64,000 nucleotides of DNA from CAWGHZ01 sp963822575 (GTDB taxonomy: Bacteria; Pseudomonadota; Alphaproteobacteria; MPNO01; DASWLB01): the NCBI GenBank assembly GCA_963822575.1, contig CAWGHZ010000004.1:372001-436000 (forward strand). The letters are read 5' to 3'. Position 1 is the stretch's first letter. Each line of letters opens with the position of its first letter. Under the pieces are notes generated by a model, which was given only the letters and a program-made list of their open reading frames with translations, searched no databases and had not been told where the DNA came from. Both the position numbers and the translations under genes were made by a program. This document shows, one piece after another, positions 25,872 through 33,597 of the stretch.

Positions 25872-26615
25872 CTATAGCGGCACGCCGTCCATCGCCACCT
25901 TGCGTTCGTAGTAGTTCCATAACAGCCGCGCGCCGTAGTCGCCCTGCCGCTCGGCCGCGAGCTGCTCCCACACCTCCGGCGGGAAGGCCTGCACCCCGCC
26001 TAGCGGCTCGGCGTCGATCTGGTACTGCGCGTTCTCCTCGATGAAGACGCAGGCGGCCAGCGCCACTTCGGCCGACGGCCCCACCACCACCGAGCCGTGC
26101 CCGCGCATCTGGCAGGCGACGTGGCCCCCCAGCGCCTTGGAAAGTGACGCCGCGGACTTGTCGTCCAGCACCATCAGGGGCGTGTCCCAGGTCGGGATGC
26201 CGCCGGCGATGAACGACCCCTGAGAATAGCAGGGCTGGATTTCGCGCCCGGCGATGCCCATCAGGGTCGAGGCGCGCGCGTGCAGGTGCGCGACGCACAT
26301 CGCGTCCGGCCGGTCGCGGTGGATCTGGGTATGGATGCGCCACTCGGCGGGCGTCTGGATCGGCCGGTCGCCGCCCGGATGGTTCAAGAGCTTGCCGTCC
26401 AGGCTGAACACGAAGATCTGGTCGACGCGGCACGTGGTCTTCTCGATGCCCGCCCCCGGCGTGATCAGCACGATGTCCGAATCGGGAACGCGCACCGACA
26501 CGTGGCCGAACAGACCGATCGCGCCCTGCTGGCCCAGGATGCGGCACATGATGGCGAGCTTTCGGCGCAGCGCCATCTCCTCGTCCGAAATCGACCGCTT
26601 CTCGTTGCCGGCCAT
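25872..26615 (-). CDS. class II aldolase/adducin-family protein
   Basis: A 247-residue protein of the FucA/adducin fold. Zinc ligands are suggested by AHLHARAST and MRGHGSVVVG. Such proteins act as sugar-phosphate or oxo-acid aldolases, or decarboxylases in phthalate pathways. The start at 26615 follows GGGAGGAACGG. It is closely similar to the product at 32840 over the whole length. It is divergent from the VOC gene at 26791, with the operator palindrome between them, so both may answer to one regulator. Confidence 0.85.
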   Translation of the reverse strand: MAGNEKRSISDEEMALRRKLAIMCRILGQQGAIGLFGHVSVRVPDSDIVLITPGAGIEKTTCRVDQIFVFSLDGKLLNHPGGDRPIQTPAEWRIHTQIHRDRPDAMCVAHLHARASTLMGIAGREIQPCYSQGSFIAGGIPTWDTPLMVLDDKSAASLSKALGGHVACQMRGHGSVVVGPSAEVALAACVFIEENAQYQIDAEPLGGVQAFPPEVWEQLAAERQGDYGARLLWNYYERKVAMDGVPL

Positions 26616-26686
26616 CCGTTCCTCCCTCACGCAACGTGGCTTGCGGGCCCCGATATTCCGCCAAGCGGGGCGCCTGCGCAATTTCG

Positions 26687-26709
26687 AAATCCGCATCATC
26701 TGCGAATTT
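26687..26709. promoter_or_regulatory. operator palindrome, copy 2
   Basis: AAATCCGCA (26687-26695), spacer TCATC, TGCGAATTT (26701-26709). Both arms are identical to those at 20564-20586 and only the spacer differs. It sits between the divergent aldolase and VOC genes, 13 bases upstream of the conserved TTGCCA box on the plus strand. Confidence 0.82.
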
Positions 26710-26722
26710 TTGCTCAACGCGC

Positions 26723-26752
26723 TTGCCAAGATCGTATGCCGATGACAAACTT
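26723..26752 (+). promoter_or_regulatory. promoter of module 2, conserved with module 1
   Basis: TTGCCA at 26723-26728 and GATGACAAA at 26741-26749, at the same distances from each other and from the palindrome as at 20600-20626. The surrounding bases are not conserved apart from these boxes, which argues for function rather than recent duplication. Confidence 0.6.
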
Positions 26753-26790
26753 TCAACCCGGTGCGACGCAACAGGGGCGGGAGGATGCGG

Positions 26791-27291
26791 ATGACGACGC
26801 TCGCCGAGGTCTCGGCCAAGGGGGTCGGGCGTTCGGCCGCCCCGCCGGTGATCCGGCCGCGCCAAGTGACGCACGGGACCTTCGTGACGCGCGACCTCAA
26901 GCGGACGCGCCGCCTCTTGGAGGAGGTGCTGGGGCTCGAGTGCGGGCGTGTCGATGCCGGCCGGATGGTGGCGCGCCATCGCGGCGATGCCGGGCGCGAC
27001 GCCTATTGGGCCCTCGACGTGCGCGAGGTCTCCGAGATCGCGAACCCGCAGAACATGCTCAACCATTGGGGCCTCGCGGTGGCGAGCCGCGCGGACGTGG
27101 ACGCCGCCTACGAGCGCATCGCGTCCGCGAAGGACGAGTACGGCCTCCGGCGCGTCAACAAACCGAAAGAGGCGCACAAGTCCTACAGCTTCTATTTCCA
27201 GGACGCCGACAGCAACTGGTGGGAGATCGAGCATCGCCCGCCGGAGGCGCAATACGCCGCGCTGGTCGCCGGCGGCGACACATTCGAATGA
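26791..27291 (+). CDS. VOC-superfamily protein (module 2, first)
   Basis: A 166-residue VOC protein with VTHGTFVTRDLKRTRRLLEEV, NMLNHWGLAVASRADVDAAY and DADSNWWEIEHRP. The ATG at 26791 is preferred to the one two codons upstream because GGGAGG lies six bases before it. It opens the module 2 operon under the conserved promoter and overlaps the next VOC gene as ATGA. The two VOC genes in tandem may give a heteromeric protein. Confidence 0.82.
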   Translation: MTTLAEVSAKGVGRSAAPPVIRPRQVTHGTFVTRDLKRTRRLLEEVLGLECGRVDAGRMVARHRGDAGRDAYWALDVREVSEIANPQNMLNHWGLAVASRADVDAAYERIASAKDEYGLRRVNKPKEAHKSYSFYFQDADSNWWEIEHRPPEAQYAALVAGGDTFE

Positions 27292-27740
27292 CCGCCGCCC
27301 CGCTCGCCGGCACGCTCGCGCTGACCCACGGTACGCTCGAGTGCGAGAACCTGGTGAAGACGCGCCGGTTCTATCGCGAATTCCTGGGGCTTTCCTGCGT
27401 GCGCGAAGCGCCGCGCGTGCAGTTCACCTGGCTCGAGGGCGAATGGGTCCTGGTATGCGCAAGCTCCGGCCAGCCCTTGTTCGCGAAGCAGGGGATCGAG
27501 AACCGCTGGGGGCTTGGCGTCGCGACGGCGGCGGAGGTCGATGCGGCGTACTGCGCTGCGACCGACCAGCGCGAAGAATGGGAAATCCAGGAGATCACGC
27601 CGCTCCGCACCGACCCAGACGGCATTCTTAGCTTCTGCCTGCAGGATCTCGACGGCAACTGGTGGGAAATCCATAACCGCACGGGCCGCGTGTTCGATGC
27701 GGCGTTCGCCACGGCGGACGAAGCGGCGGAAGGGCGCTGA
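27288..27740 (+). CDS. VOC-superfamily protein (module 2, second)
   Basis: A 150-residue VOC protein: LTHGTLECENLVKTRRFYREF, a central ENRWGLGVATAAEVD and LDGNWWEIHNRTG. Unlike the other three VOC proteins, the central His of the NHWGL-type motif is replaced (ENRWGL), so one metal ligand may be missing. It starts by ATGA overlap with the first VOC gene and ends two bases before the Rieske ferredoxin. It could be a non-catalytic partner of the first VOC protein. Confidence 0.82.
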   Translation: MTAAPLAGTLALTHGTLECENLVKTRRFYREFLGLSCVREAPRVQFTWLEGEWVLVCASSGQPLFAKQGIENRWGLGVATAAEVDAAYCAATDQREEWEIQEITPLRTDPDGILSFCLQDLDGNWWEIHNRTGRVFDAAFATADEAAEGR

Positions 27741-27742
27741 CG

Positions 27743-28060
27743 ATGGTCGCCGTGCTCACCCGGGTCTGCCTTGCCGCCGAGATCGTCCTTGGCTCGATCC
27801 GGCGCGCGGAAATCGCCGGCCGCGCGATCGCAATCTACAACATCGACGGCCGGTACTACGCCACCGACGACGCCTGCACCCACGGCGAATCGAGCCTGTC
27901 GGAGATGGGCGAGCTCAACGGCGAGGTCGTCGAGTGCGGCCGTCATTTCGGCGGCTTCCACGTACCAACCGGCAACGCGGTGCTCGCGCCCTGCTCGGTC
28001 GCGCTCCGCACCTATCCCGTCGTCGAGCGCGATGGCGCGCTCTTTGTCGAGGTGGGCTGA
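27743..28060 (+). CDS. Rieske-type ferredoxin of an aromatic oxygenase system
   Basis: A 105-residue [2Fe-2S] protein with ligands Cys45-His47 (ACTHGES) and Cys65-His68 (ECGRHFGGFH). It carries electrons between a flavin reductase and the oxygenase alpha subunit. It lies between VOC and hydrolase genes in the module 2 operon, one base before the hydrolase start. Module 1 has no ferredoxin, so this one may serve both oxygenases. The motif CGRHFGGFH in place of the common CPxHG pattern is a common variant in biphenyl- and naphthalene-type ferredoxins. Confidence 0.92.
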   Translation: MVAVLTRVCLAAEIVLGSIRRAEIAGRAIAIYNIDGRYYATDDACTHGESSLSEMGELNGEVVECGRHFGGFHVPTGNAVLAPCSVALRTYPVVERDGALFVEVG

Positions 28061-28061
28061 A

Positions 28062-28862
28062 GTGGCGCGCCACATTCCCGGACCGCTGTATTACGAGCAG
28101 GTCGGCGCCACCGGGCTGCCGATGCTGTTCCTGCATTCGACGCCCGACGACCATCGTCTCTGGATGTACCAGGTGGCGCAGTTCTCGGCACGCTTTCGCA
28201 CCGTCGCCGTCGACCTCGCGGGCTATGGCCGCTCGCCCGCGCCGCAGGCGGGCGTCACCATCGCCGACCAGGCCGAGGCGTGCTGGGAGGTGGTGGATCG
28301 CATCTCGACCGGTCCGCTGGTCATCCAGGGCAACTCAATGGGCAGCATGGTCGCGCGCCACATGGCGGCCGGCCGGCCCGACCGCACGCTGGCGCTGATC
28401 CTGTCCGGCTGCGGCTACCAGCCGACGCGCGAGCAGATGGGCGGCTGGAAGGAGCGCTACGAGCGCGAAGGGATCGCCGTCCGCCACCGGCAGATCCTCG
28501 ACCATTTCGGGGCCGAGGGCCAGAAAACCGCGTTCGCCAAAGGCTATGCCGAGATGTTGTGCGAGCTCACCAACGAATCGACGCTCGCCAGCATCATCGC
28601 GATGAACGAGGCCTTGACCCACGTCCATCCGGCCGAGCTTGGCATCGGCATCGCGTCGCCGACGCTGATCCTCTCGGGCACCGCCGACCGCAACCACGCC
28701 AAGTCGTTCGTGCTGGCCGAGCACATCGCAGGCGCCGAGGTCGCCGTAATCGAGGGCGCCGGCCATTCGTCCTGCCTGCAATCGCCGTGGGATTTCAACC
28801 GACACTGCATCGCGTTCCTGACCAGGCACGGTCTTTATCCCGGAGGCGAGGGACTCGCATGA
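28062..28862 (+). CDS. alpha/beta hydrolase, meta-cleavage-product-hydrolase-like (module 2)
   Basis: A 266-residue alpha/beta hydrolase with elbow QGNSMGS (Ser92), acid region SGTADRNHA and catalytic His in GAGHSSC. It is similar throughout to the protein at 20663, including the start VARHIPGPLY, which fixes the GTG at 28062. As in module 1, the hydrolase precedes the oxygenase and is coupled to it (ATGA overlap). C-C hydrolysis of a ring-cleavage product is the best guess; ester hydrolysis is the alternative. Confidence 0.85.
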   Translation: MARHIPGPLYYEQVGATGLPMLFLHSTPDDHRLWMYQVAQFSARFRTVAVDLAGYGRSPAPQAGVTIADQAEACWEVVDRISTGPLVIQGNSMGSMVARHMAAGRPDRTLALILSGCGYQPTREQMGGWKERYEREGIAVRHRQILDHFGAEGQKTAFAKGYAEMLCELTNESTLASIIAMNEALTHVHPAELGIGIASPTLILSGTADRNHAKSFVLAEHIAGAEVAVIEGAGHSSCLQSPWDFNRHCIAFLTRHGLYPGGEGLA

Positions 28863-30136
28863 CGCCGGAAGACCACAAGCTCCTGTCGGAGACCGCCAAG
28901 GGCACGCCGATGGGCGAGCTTCTGCGGCGGTTCTGGATGCCGGCCCTGCTGTCGCGCGAGCTGCCCAAGCCCGACGGCGCGCCAGTGCGTGTCCGGCTTC
29001 TGGGCGAGGATCTGGTCGCGTTCCGCGATTCCAGGGGCCGCGTCGGGCTGCTGCGCGAGCACTGCTCGCACCGCGGCGCCTCGTTATTCTATGGCCGCAA
29101 CGAGGATTGCGGGCTGCGCTGCTGGTATCACGGCTGGAAGTACGACATCGACGGCAACTGCCTCGACATGCCGAACGTGCCGCCAGGTCAGAGCTTCGCG
29201 GAGAAGATCAGGCAGCCCGCTTATTCCTGTGTAGAGCGCAACGGCGCGGTATGGACCTGGATGGGGCCGAAGGACGCGATGGGCGCGCTGCCCGAGCTCG
29301 AATGGTTGGTCGTGCCGGAGGATCAGGTCTTCGTCTCCAAGCGCATTCAGCGGTGCAATTGGGTGCAGGGCATGGACGGCGACCTCGATTCCAGCCACCT
29401 CGCCTTCCTGCACGGCAACCCGATGCGCCAGCGCAGCCTGGAGCAGCCGGACAGGTCGCCCGGCTGGCTGCTCGAAGACCCCGTGCCGAAGATCGAGATG
29501 GAGGCGACGCGATCGGGCCTCCTTCTCGCCGCCCGGCGGCGCGCCGACGCGAACAGCTTCTACTGGCGGGTCAACCAGTGGTTCATGCCGGGTTTCACCA
29601 CCATCCCGCTGGCCGGAGACAGCCCGCAGGCGGGCCATAGCTGGGTGCCGGTCGACGACGGGAATTCGCTCGTGTTCACCTTCTCCTGGCACCCGCGCCG
29701 CAAGCTGACGGAGGACGAGCTCGCGCGCATGCGCTCGGGATCGAACGTGCATGCGCGGCTCATCCCCGGCACGGCCGATCCCTACTACAACCGCACGAAC
29801 GGCTATGCCGATCCCAATGCGCCCGAAACCGACCAGCCCTGGATGCGCATTACCGACCTCCAGGCGCAGGACATGGCGATGACCGAAAGCATGGGCCCCC
29901 TCTGGGACCGTACGGAAGAGAATCTGTGCGCCTCGGACGGGGTGATCGTGCGCACCCGCCGCACACTCATGGAGGCGGCCCGCCGCCTTGCCGAGACGGG
30001 CGAGGCGCCGCCGATCGCGCCCGCCGACTATCGTTTGCGCCCGGTCTCGGTGCAGCTTCCCGACGGCGCGTCCTGGCGCGAAGCGGTCGCCGAGGCGGTG
30101 ATCGCGCGTCCCGAAACCTTCAAGCTCTCGGTGTAG
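28859..30136 (+). CDS. Rieske aromatic oxygenase, phthalate 4,5-dioxygenase oxygenase-like (module 2)
   Basis: A 425-residue oxygenase parallel to that at 21894. Rieske ligands are Cys69-His71 and Cys88-His91 (EHCSHRG, CWYHGWKYD); the catalytic iron region is GMDGDLDSSHLAFLH. The N-terminus GTPMGELLRRFWMPALLSREL again follows the phthalate 4,5-dioxygenase pattern. Start overlaps the hydrolase stop as ATGA. The differences from the module 1 protein fall mainly in the substrate-pocket half after residue 180, so the two probably hydroxylate related but different rings. Confidence 0.9.
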   Translation: MTPEDHKLLSETAKGTPMGELLRRFWMPALLSRELPKPDGAPVRVRLLGEDLVAFRDSRGRVGLLREHCSHRGASLFYGRNEDCGLRCWYHGWKYDIDGNCLDMPNVPPGQSFAEKIRQPAYSCVERNGAVWTWMGPKDAMGALPELEWLVVPEDQVFVSKRIQRCNWVQGMDGDLDSSHLAFLHGNPMRQRSLEQPDRSPGWLLEDPVPKIEMEATRSGLLLAARRRADANSFYWRVNQWFMPGFTTIPLAGDSPQAGHSWVPVDDGNSLVFTFSWHPRRKLTEDELARMRSGSNVHARLIPGTADPYYNRTNGYADPNAPETDQPWMRITDLQAQDMAMTESMGPLWDRTEENLCASDGVIVRTRRTLMEAARRLAETGEAPPIAPADYRLRPVSVQLPDGASWREAVAEAVIARPETFKLSV

Positions 30137-30139
30137 CCC

Positions 30140-31069
30140 ATGGCCGAAACGACCCCGCGCGCGGACGGAAGCGTCGATGTGCACCATCATTTCTATCCGC
30201 CCGAATACCTCGCTTCGATGGGGCAGGCGGGGCGGGCAGGTCCGGTCGGTCAGTGGACAGAGGCGCGTACGCGCGAGGACATGGACCGGCACGGCGTCTC
30301 CACGGCGATCCTGTCGCTGTCGCCGCCCGGCGTGCGCGACGCGAAGCTCGCTCGCATCTGCAACGAGTACGGCGCGCGCATCGCGAAGGACCAGCCCGGC
30401 CGGTTCGGTCTGTTTGCCTGCGTGCCGATGCCCGACGTGGACGCGACGCTCGCCGAGATCGCCTATGCGTTCGACGTGCTGGCGGCCGACGGCATCGAGC
30501 TGATGACGAGCTACGACGACCGCTGGCCGGGCGATCCCGCCTTCGACGCCGTATTCGCCGAGCTCAACCGCCGAAAGGCGCTGGTCTTCGTCCACCCTGT
30601 GGCGCCCGCCTGCTGCCGTGGGCTGATGGAATGGGTGGCGCCGCCAGTGGTCGAGTACACGTTCGATACGACGCGGACGATCGTGAGTCTTCTGTTCAGC
30701 GGGACACTGACGCGCTATCCCGACATCCGCTTCACCTTTTGCCACGGCGGCGGGACCTTGCCGATGCTCGCCGGACGCATCCGTACCTCGACGGCGAGCG
30801 CCCGCACGCTGGGCGAGGGCGCGGTCGACGTCGACCGTGAGTTGAAGAAGCTCCACTACGACGTCGCGATTGCCACCTTCGCGCCGTCGCTCGCGGCGCT
30901 GCTTGCCTACGTGCCCGTCTCGCAGATTCTGCTGGGAAGCGACTATCCGTTCCACTCGGTCGGGCGCGCGATCGAGGGGCTGGTCGCGGCGAAGCTCCCA
31001 CCGGAGACCGTCGCGGCGATCTATCGCGGCAACGCGGAGCGGCTGCTGCCCCGGCTCGTCCGGCGATGA
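30140..31069 (+). CDS. amidohydrolase-2 family protein, possible aromatic decarboxylase
   Basis: A 309-residue TIM-barrel metal enzyme of the ACMSD/resorcylate-decarboxylase family. Metal ligands are suggested by His15 and His17 (VDVHHHFYP), VFVHP, FCHGGG and GSDYPF. Members decarboxylate 5-carboxyvanillate, gamma-resorcylate or aminocarboxymuconate semialdehyde, or hydrolyse lactones. It follows the module 2 oxygenase by three bases, so it probably takes the oxygenase product. Non-oxidative removal of a ring carboxyl group is the favoured role. Confidence 0.85.
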   Translation: MAETTPRADGSVDVHHHFYPPEYLASMGQAGRAGPVGQWTEARTREDMDRHGVSTAILSLSPPGVRDAKLARICNEYGARIAKDQPGRFGLFACVPMPDVDATLAEIAYAFDVLAADGIELMTSYDDRWPGDPAFDAVFAELNRRKALVFVHPVAPACCRGLMEWVAPPVVEYTFDTTRTIVSLLFSGTLTRYPDIRFTFCHGGGTLPMLAGRIRTSTASARTLGEGAVDVDRELKKLHYDVAIATFAPSLAALLAYVPVSQILLGSDYPFHSVGRAIEGLVAAKLPPETVAAIYRGNAERLLPRLVRR

Positions 31070-31101
31070 CGCCCGGCGCGCCTCAGCGTGCGCGGCGTCG
31101 C

Positions 31102-31734
31102 TCAGCAGTCGAGGATCGGGCTCTTCTCGCGCTCCAGCACCGTGCGGACCGCCGGGCGCTCGAGCATGCGGTCCTTGAAGGCGGTGAAGCTCTTGAGCTC
31201 CTTCATCGGAAGCTGCGGGCGCAGCCCCCAGCCGTAGAATACCAGCGCGTAGGGGTCGGACGTCGTGTACTGGTCGCCGTTCATCCAGCGCTGTCCGTCG
31301 AGCCGGCGGTCGATCTCCTGCAGGTTTTCCCAGAACGCCTGCTTGCCGAGCTCGCGGATTTGCGCGTGTGCGGATTCGTCGGGTGTGAAGTTCACCGGCC
31401 GGTTCCAGCGCCCGAAGCTCGGATGCACGGTGTTCGACATCCAGGCATTGACGCCGAGCCAGCGCGACTCGGCGAGGGGGTCGCGCGGCGCCAGGTTCGC
31501 CTCGGGGAAACTTTTGGCGAGGTAATTCTGGATCGCCACGTTCTCGATGATGACCGCGTCGTCAAGCTGCAGCGCCGGCACCTTGCCGTGCGGGTGGATC
31601 TTCATGTATTCGGGCGACTTGTGCTCGCGCTTCGCCATGTTGACCGCGTAGGTCTCGTAGGCGGCACCGGTTTCCTCGAGCGTGATGTGCGAGGCGAGCG
31701 AGCACGCCCCTGCGCCGTAATAGAGCTTCATCAT
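31102..31734 (-). CDS. glutathione S-transferase
   Basis: A 210-residue GST with the thioredoxin-fold N-terminal domain (KLYYGAGACSLASHI, HGKVPALQLDD, IIENVAIQNYL) and the all-helical C-terminal domain (YTTSDPYALVFYGWG). The first motif, with Cys in GACSLASH, is characteristic of the bacterial beta class. In aromatic clusters such enzymes may cleave aryl ethers, isomerise maleyl-type intermediates or detoxify products. It shares orientation with the extradiol dioxygenase gene 33 bases upstream. Two tandem ATG codons begin the gene. Confidence 0.9.
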   Translation of the reverse strand: MMKLYYGAGACSLASHITLEETGAAYETYAVNMAKREHKSPEYMKIHPHGKVPALQLDDAVIIENVAIQNYLAKSFPEANLAPRDPLAESRWLGVNAWMSNTVHPSFGRWNRPVNFTPDESAHAQIRELGKQAFWENLQEIDRRLDGQRWMNGDQYTTSDPYALVFYGWGLRPQLPMKELKSFTAFKDRMLERPAVRTVLEREKSPILDC

Positions 31735-31767
31735 GGGCTTCTCCCCGTTCGGGTCGCGGCGCCGCGC

Positions 31768-32712
31768 CTAGCGCACGCCGTAGTTCTTGAATTTCTGGGG
31801 CGTGCCGTCGCCCCATTGCGAGCGCAGATCGGTCACCGGCGCAAGGTTCGAGCCGCTGGCGACGTTGAGCACGTCGGTGTCGGTCCAGTGCTCGTGCACC
31901 CGGCCCCACGGATCGCACCAGTAGTCGAAGATTTGCGCGCCCAGCTCGTGCCGGCCGACGCCCCACATGTGCTCGTACTTGTCCTTGTCGACCAGGTACT
32001 GGTGGCCGAGCATCACGTCGTCCACGTCCTCGACCTCGAAGGAGAAGTGGTTGAGCCCGACCTTGTCGCTCTGCCAAGCGAACAGGACATGATGGTCGAC
32101 GTACGCGTCGCCGCGGTCGCAGCGGTTGAGCGAGGCGATGATATTGTCCTTCGCGCCGGCATAGATGTCGTCCGAGCTGATGAAGCCGAACGTCTCGCGA
32201 TACCAAGCGAGCGCCCGGCGCAAATCCTTCGACAGGATGACGCTGTGGCCGATGCGCTTGACCTGCGCCGGCCGGCTCTTGAGGCGCGTGAACACGCCGG
32301 CGCGCCGCACCTTGTCCGTCCCGGTATTGAGCGTGACGGACTGGACTGGCAGCGGCGCCAGCGTCTCGACGCCCCACACCACCTCGACCTGGAAGCCGTC
32401 AGGATCGGCAAGGCGCACGCGCCGGCCGCCGCCGGGCTCATCGATCGGCTCGATCGCCGACGCGCCGGCGACGCGCGAAACCCGGTCGAGGTCCTCCTCC
32501 GAGGCGGCGTAGTAAGCCCAGCCGATGACCTGCGGCTCGCCCCGCTCGGTGATGTGCAAATGATGGGCGGGGTCGGTGCCGCGCATGTAGACCGCGTCCA
32601 GCGTCCGCGCCGAGCGCACCATCCCGAAATCGGTGAGGAACTCCTCCTGATGGTCGAGGTCGGGCGAGCTGAGCCGCGCCCAGGCGATATCGCGGACCTT
32701 GATGACCGGCAT
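31768..32712 (-). CDS. two-domain extradiol ring-cleavage dioxygenase (VOC type I)
   Basis: A 314-residue protein with two VOC domains. The C-terminal domain holds the likely iron ligands: His in RIGHSVILS, His in GLNHFSFEVEDVDD and Glu in DPWGRVHEHW, the H-H-E triad of catechol 2,3-dioxygenase and BphC/NahC enzymes. It would open a catechol-like or dihydroxynaphthalene-like ring. The protein at 47135 is similar throughout and begins the same way (MPV-KVR-IA). It is divergent from the aldolase gene at 32840, leaving 127 bases for control. Confidence 0.86.
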   Translation of the reverse strand: MPVIKVRDIAWARLSSPDLDHQEEFLTDFGMVRSARTLDAVYMRGTDPAHHLHITERGEPQVIGWAYYAASEEDLDRVSRVAGASAIEPIDEPGGGRRVRLADPDGFQVEVVWGVETLAPLPVQSVTLNTGTDKVRRAGVFTRLKSRPAQVKRIGHSVILSKDLRRALAWYRETFGFISSDDIYAGAKDNIIASLNRCDRGDAYVDHHVLFAWQSDKVGLNHFSFEVEDVDDVMLGHQYLVDKDKYEHMWGVGRHELGAQIFDYWCDPWGRVHEHWTDTDVLNVASGSNLAPVTDLRSQWGDGTPQKFKNYGVR

Positions 32713-32839
32713 GGCCGTTTCCTCCCCTTCCGGCCCTTCCCGGGCGCTGCTGCATGGCACGACATTAGCACTTGCCGAGATATGCGCGCCAGTTGATCGA
32801 ACGAAATTCTCACCAGAAGACGAAAGAGGAGACGTCCCC

Positions 32840-33586
32840 ATGGCAACGACCGCGGAAAAGCGCAAGATCGGCGACAACGAGTGGGAGCTGCGCCGCAAGC
32901 TCGCCATCATGTGCCGCGTGCTCGGGATGCACGGCCATATCGGACTTTACGGCCACGTCTCGATCCGCGTGCCGGAGAGCGACATCGTGCTGATGACGCC
33001 GGGCGCGGGATCGGAGAAGACCGCGGTCCGCATCGACCAGCTCTTCGTTTTCAACCTGGCGGGCGACATCCTCTACCATCCCGGCGGCGACAAGCCGATG
33101 CAGATCCCGGCCGAATGGCGCATCCACACCCAGATCCACCGGGACCGGCCGGAGATCGGCTGCGTCGCGCATCTTCACGCCCACGCCTCGACGCTGCTCG
33201 GCATCGTCGGGCGCGACCTCGTGCCGGTCTTCTCGCAGGGCGCGGTGGTCGAGGGCGGCGTGCCGACCTGGGACGATCCGCGCATGATCCTCAACGACGA
33301 GGATGCGCTCAGCCTGTCCCAAACGCTCGGCACGCGCGTCGCCTGCCAGATGCGCGGGCACGGCTCGGTCGTCGTCGGCGAAACCGCCGAGGCCGCGCTC
33401 GCCGCCTGCATGTTCGTCGAGCAGAACGCGCAGTACCAGATCGAGGCAGAGCCCTTCGGCGGCCCCAAGCTGTTTCCGCCGGAGACGTGGGAACGGCTCG
33501 CGGGGACGCGCCGCGGCGGCGGCGGCATGCGCCTGCAGTGGGAATACTGGGAGCGCCAGGTGCTGGTCGAGGGACTGCCGCTGTAG
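32840..33586 (+). CDS. class II aldolase/adducin-family protein
   Basis: A 248-residue protein, the counterpart of that at 25872. Metal sites are AHLHAHAST and MRGHGSVVVG. It is followed 12 bases later by the 4,5-dihydroxyphthalate-decarboxylase-like gene, and then by two binding-protein-fold genes on the same strand, apparently one operon. Phthalate and hydroxy-acid degradation clusters often carry such aldolases or decarboxylases. ATG at 32840 is preceded by GAGGAGA. Substrate unknown. Confidence 0.85.
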   Translation: MATTAEKRKIGDNEWELRRKLAIMCRVLGMHGHIGLYGHVSIRVPESDIVLMTPGAGSEKTAVRIDQLFVFNLAGDILYHPGGDKPMQIPAEWRIHTQIHRDRPEIGCVAHLHAHASTLLGIVGRDLVPVFSQGAVVEGGVPTWDDPRMILNDEDALSLSQTLGTRVACQMRGHGSVVVGETAEAALAACMFVEQNAQYQIEAEPFGGPKLFPPETWERLAGTRRGGGGMRLQWEYWERQVLVEGLPL

Positions 33587-33597
33587 GAGGCGAGATC

